This document shows, in pieces, positions 62,531 to 64,000 of a DNA stretch of 64,000 bases (its first letter is position 1; every line of letters starts with the position of its first letter). The position numbers and the translations under genes were made by a program. The stretch is taken from contig CAUQTI010000006.1 of the NCBI GenBank assembly GCA_963521065.1, positions 1 to 64,000 on the forward strand. Reading direction: 5' to 3'. The notes under the pieces were generated by a model. It was given only the letters and a program-made list of their open reading frames with translations. It was not told where the DNA came from and ran no database searches. Source of the stretch: IOR16 sp963521065. Lineage in GTDB: Bacteria; Bacillota; Clostridia; Peptostreptococcales; Anaerovoracaceae.

Positions 62531-62833
62531 ATGTTTATTACACCTATGCAGCCGTTAAGTGGAATCAATTCCATTTCAGAAGCGGAGGTACAGAAAGGCG
62601 AAAGCGCTTCTGCTGCCCCGTTTAAAGCATTGTTTGACAATGCGATTAATAATGTGAAAGAAACGGAAGGCCAGACTGCGAAAGATACAGAAGCGTTGGC
62701 ACTCGGAGACATAGATGACCTGCATACCTTGGGGATTAATTCGACGAAAGCATATCTTTCTGTGCGTTTGTTGGTAGAAATGCGCAACAAAGCACTGGAT
62801 GCTTATTCAGAATTAATGCGTATTAACTTATAA
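62531..62833 (+). CDS. fliE: Flagellar hook-basal body protein FliE
   Basis: A 100-residue junction protein joining the MS ring to the rod. The C-terminal signature LGDIDDLHTLGINSTKAYLS and VRLLVEMRNKALDAYSELMRINL is diagnostic. The ATG at 62531 after GGAGGGAAAGA is preferred to 62510. Order flgC-fliE-fliF is the standard flagellar arrangement. Confidence 0.95.
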   Translation: MFITPMQPLSGINSISEAEVQKGESASAAPFKALFDNAINNVKETEGQTAKDTEALALGDIDDLHTLGINSTKAYLSVRLLVEMRNKALDAYSELMRINL

Positions 62834-62861
62834 AATCTAGAGAACGAATGAGGAATGGCTT

Positions 62862-64000
62862 TTGCGTGAGAAATTTGATAAAGTAATAGACCAAATAAAA
62901 GAAATCAATAGTAAATTAAGTAACAGAAACCGCTATATTATTATAGGGGGTGTTGTTGCGGTTTTCCTGTTTGCAATTATTTGTGCTGTGTTGTTAAACT
63001 CAAAACCATATGACACTATGTTTACGGGAGTAAATCAGCAGGAAGCATCGGAAATCGTGAGCGCTCTACAGGATTTAAGTGTAACAGCGAAGTACGATAA
63101 TGAAGGCAATGTTTCTGTACCGAAGAATCAAGTCGATGAATTGCGGGCGAAGCTGGTTATGCAGGGATATCCGAAAAGCGGATTAACCTATAATACGTTT
63201 TCCTCCAATGTGGATATGATGGCGACTGATTTTGAGAAGAATACGTATAAAATTTATGAGCTTCAGGACCGTTTGGCCTCGACGATTCGCCTATTTGACG
63301 GTGTGAGTGATGCAGTAGTTACAATTGCAGTCGGGCAAGATCAAAAATATGTTCTGGAGAAGGAAAAGGTAGAGCCGAGTGCAAGCGTAGTTGTCATAAC
63401 GCAAGGAAATACCTTAGACAATGATCAGGTACAAGGAATACAGAGATTAGTAGCGAGAAGTATTCCGAGTATGAAGCCGGAACAGGTACTCATTACAGAT
63501 AATACGGGAAGAGATTTGACCTCGATGGATGATCTCTCTCAGACGGGTTCCTCTAAATTGCGGCTGGCGCTTGAGCACGATATGGAAAATACGATACAGA
63601 GTAAGGTTTTGCATTTACTAACCCCTATTTTTGGGAAAGATTCTGTTCGGGTTACTGCAAAATGCACCATGGATGTAGATAAAAAAATTAAAGAAATTAT
63701 AACTTATCTTCCAAGCACAGACGACCAAAAGGGAATTATTTCGAAAGAAGATAATAATATCGAAATCATAGGAGAAGGTACTGCCTCTGCCGGTGTTGTT
63801 GGAACGGACAGCAATGCGCAGGTTCCGGTTTATCCTAATATCACAACAGATGGAAATGAAATCTATTATAAGGATGACAAATCCTTCGATTATCTGGTAA
63901 GTAAAGTGAAAGAGCAGATTCAAAGCGATTCAGGTGCTGTGGCAGATTTGGCGGTATCAGTTGTGATTAACGGAAAACAATTGAGTAAGGCAGAGTTAGC
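62862..64000 (+). CDS. fliF: Flagellar M-ring protein FliF (partial, runs off the window)
   Basis: The frame opens at TTG 62862 after GAATGAGGAATGG and stays open to the edge (about 379 residues). It has a cytoplasmic N-terminal helix, a membrane segment (about 25-47, YIIIGGVVAVFLFAIICAVLL) and the ring domain with YDTMFTGVNQQEASEIVSAL, VPKNQVDELRAKLVMQGYPK and VASVVVITQGNTLDNDQV-like segments. It forms the MS ring that seats the motor. No stop is reached in the window. Confidence 0.93.
   Translation, partial: MREKFDKVIDQIKEINSKLSNRNRYIIIGGVVAVFLFAIICAVLLNSKPYDTMFTGVNQQEASEIVSALQDLSVTAKYDNEGNVSVPKNQVDELRAKLVMQGYPKSGLTYNTFSSNVDMMATDFEKNTYKIYELQDRLASTIRLFDGVSDAVVTIAVGQDQKYVLEKEKVEPSASVVVITQGNTLDNDQVQGIQRLVARSIPSMKPEQVLITDNTGRDLTSMDDLSQTGSSKLRLALEHDMENTIQSKVLHLLTPIFGKDSVRVTAKCTMDVDKKIKEIITYLPSTDDQKGIISKEDNNIEIIGEGTASAGVVGTDSNAQVPVYPNITTDGNEIYYKDDKSFDYLVSKVKEQIQSDSGAVADLAVSVVINGKQLSKAEL

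Overview
The window looks like a chromosome segment from a motile, amino-acid-fermenting anaerobe of the Clostridia. The DNA is AT-rich with purine-rich Shine-Dalgarno sites, and TTG/GTG starts are common. The gene set includes L-erythro-3,5-diaminohexanoate dehydrogenase of lysine fermentation, NADP-type glutamate dehydrogenase, a 2-hydroxyacyl-CoA dehydratase-type activase cluster, purine deaminases, chemoreceptors, c-di-GMP enzymes and a flagellar operon under a c-di-GMP riboswitch. Species cannot be fixed from the sequence. No rRNA, tRNA, CRISPR array or phage region was recognised.

Layout. 0-8.3 kb: gene remnants, a TetR and a DtxR regulator, a Cache-GGDEF cyclase, an unusual Tet(M)/EF-G-like GTPase fused to a Rae1/YacP nuclease domain, a small Xre/membrane-protein operon, an OGG-type glycosylase and a TfoX-like protein. 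8.3-14.4 kb: gdhA (minus strand), an MFS exporter and a NitT/TauT-type ABC importer. 14.6-19.9 kb: a purine operon with two adenine-deaminase-family proteins (the first lacking a metal-site His) and an NCS2 permease, behind a structured leader. 20.1-21.6 kb: kdd alone behind a textbook sigma-54 promoter. 21.6-24 kb: an Xre regulator and a chemoreceptor. 24-27 kb: a three-gene activase/DUF2229 cluster (minus strand). 27-35 kb: serine hydrolase, LUD protein, a small gene behind a folded RNA leader, DUF4153 membrane protein, amino-acid permease, guanine deaminase, peroxiredoxin.

35.3-36.8 kb: a tyrosine recombinase gene framed by a perfect 24-bp inverted repeat, just upstream of a second chemoreceptor; it is a candidate invertible switch or a one-gene mobile element. 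39-47 kb: YbaK-like deacylase and endonuclease IV, a DUF6323/DUF6179 pair whose second gene has an in-frame TAA, a WG-repeat/bacterial-PH membrane cluster, a flavin-binding protein, a periplasmic-sensor GGDEF protein and a lipoprotein. 50.3-56.1 kb: an amino-acid catabolic operon (OCD-family reductase, threonine-dehydratase-like enzyme, M20 amidohydrolase, PucR regulator, aminotransferase). 56.1-57.9 kb: an IS1182-type insertion sequence. 58-64 kb: amidase, Crp/Fnr regulator, lytic transglycosylase, a membrane diguanylate cyclase, then a sigma-A promoter and c-di-GMP-I riboswitch ahead of flgC-fliE-fliF (cut by the window edge).

Two themes connect the genes. One is salvage of nitrogen and carbon from amino acids and purines (kdd, gdhA, the PucR-linked operon, ade, guaD, permeases). 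The other is c-di-GMP and chemotaxis control of motility (three GGDEF proteins, two chemoreceptors, riboswitch-controlled flagellar genes). The most unusual items are the GTPase-endonuclease fusion, the inverted-repeat-bounded recombinase, and two structured RNA leaders of no class I could name.
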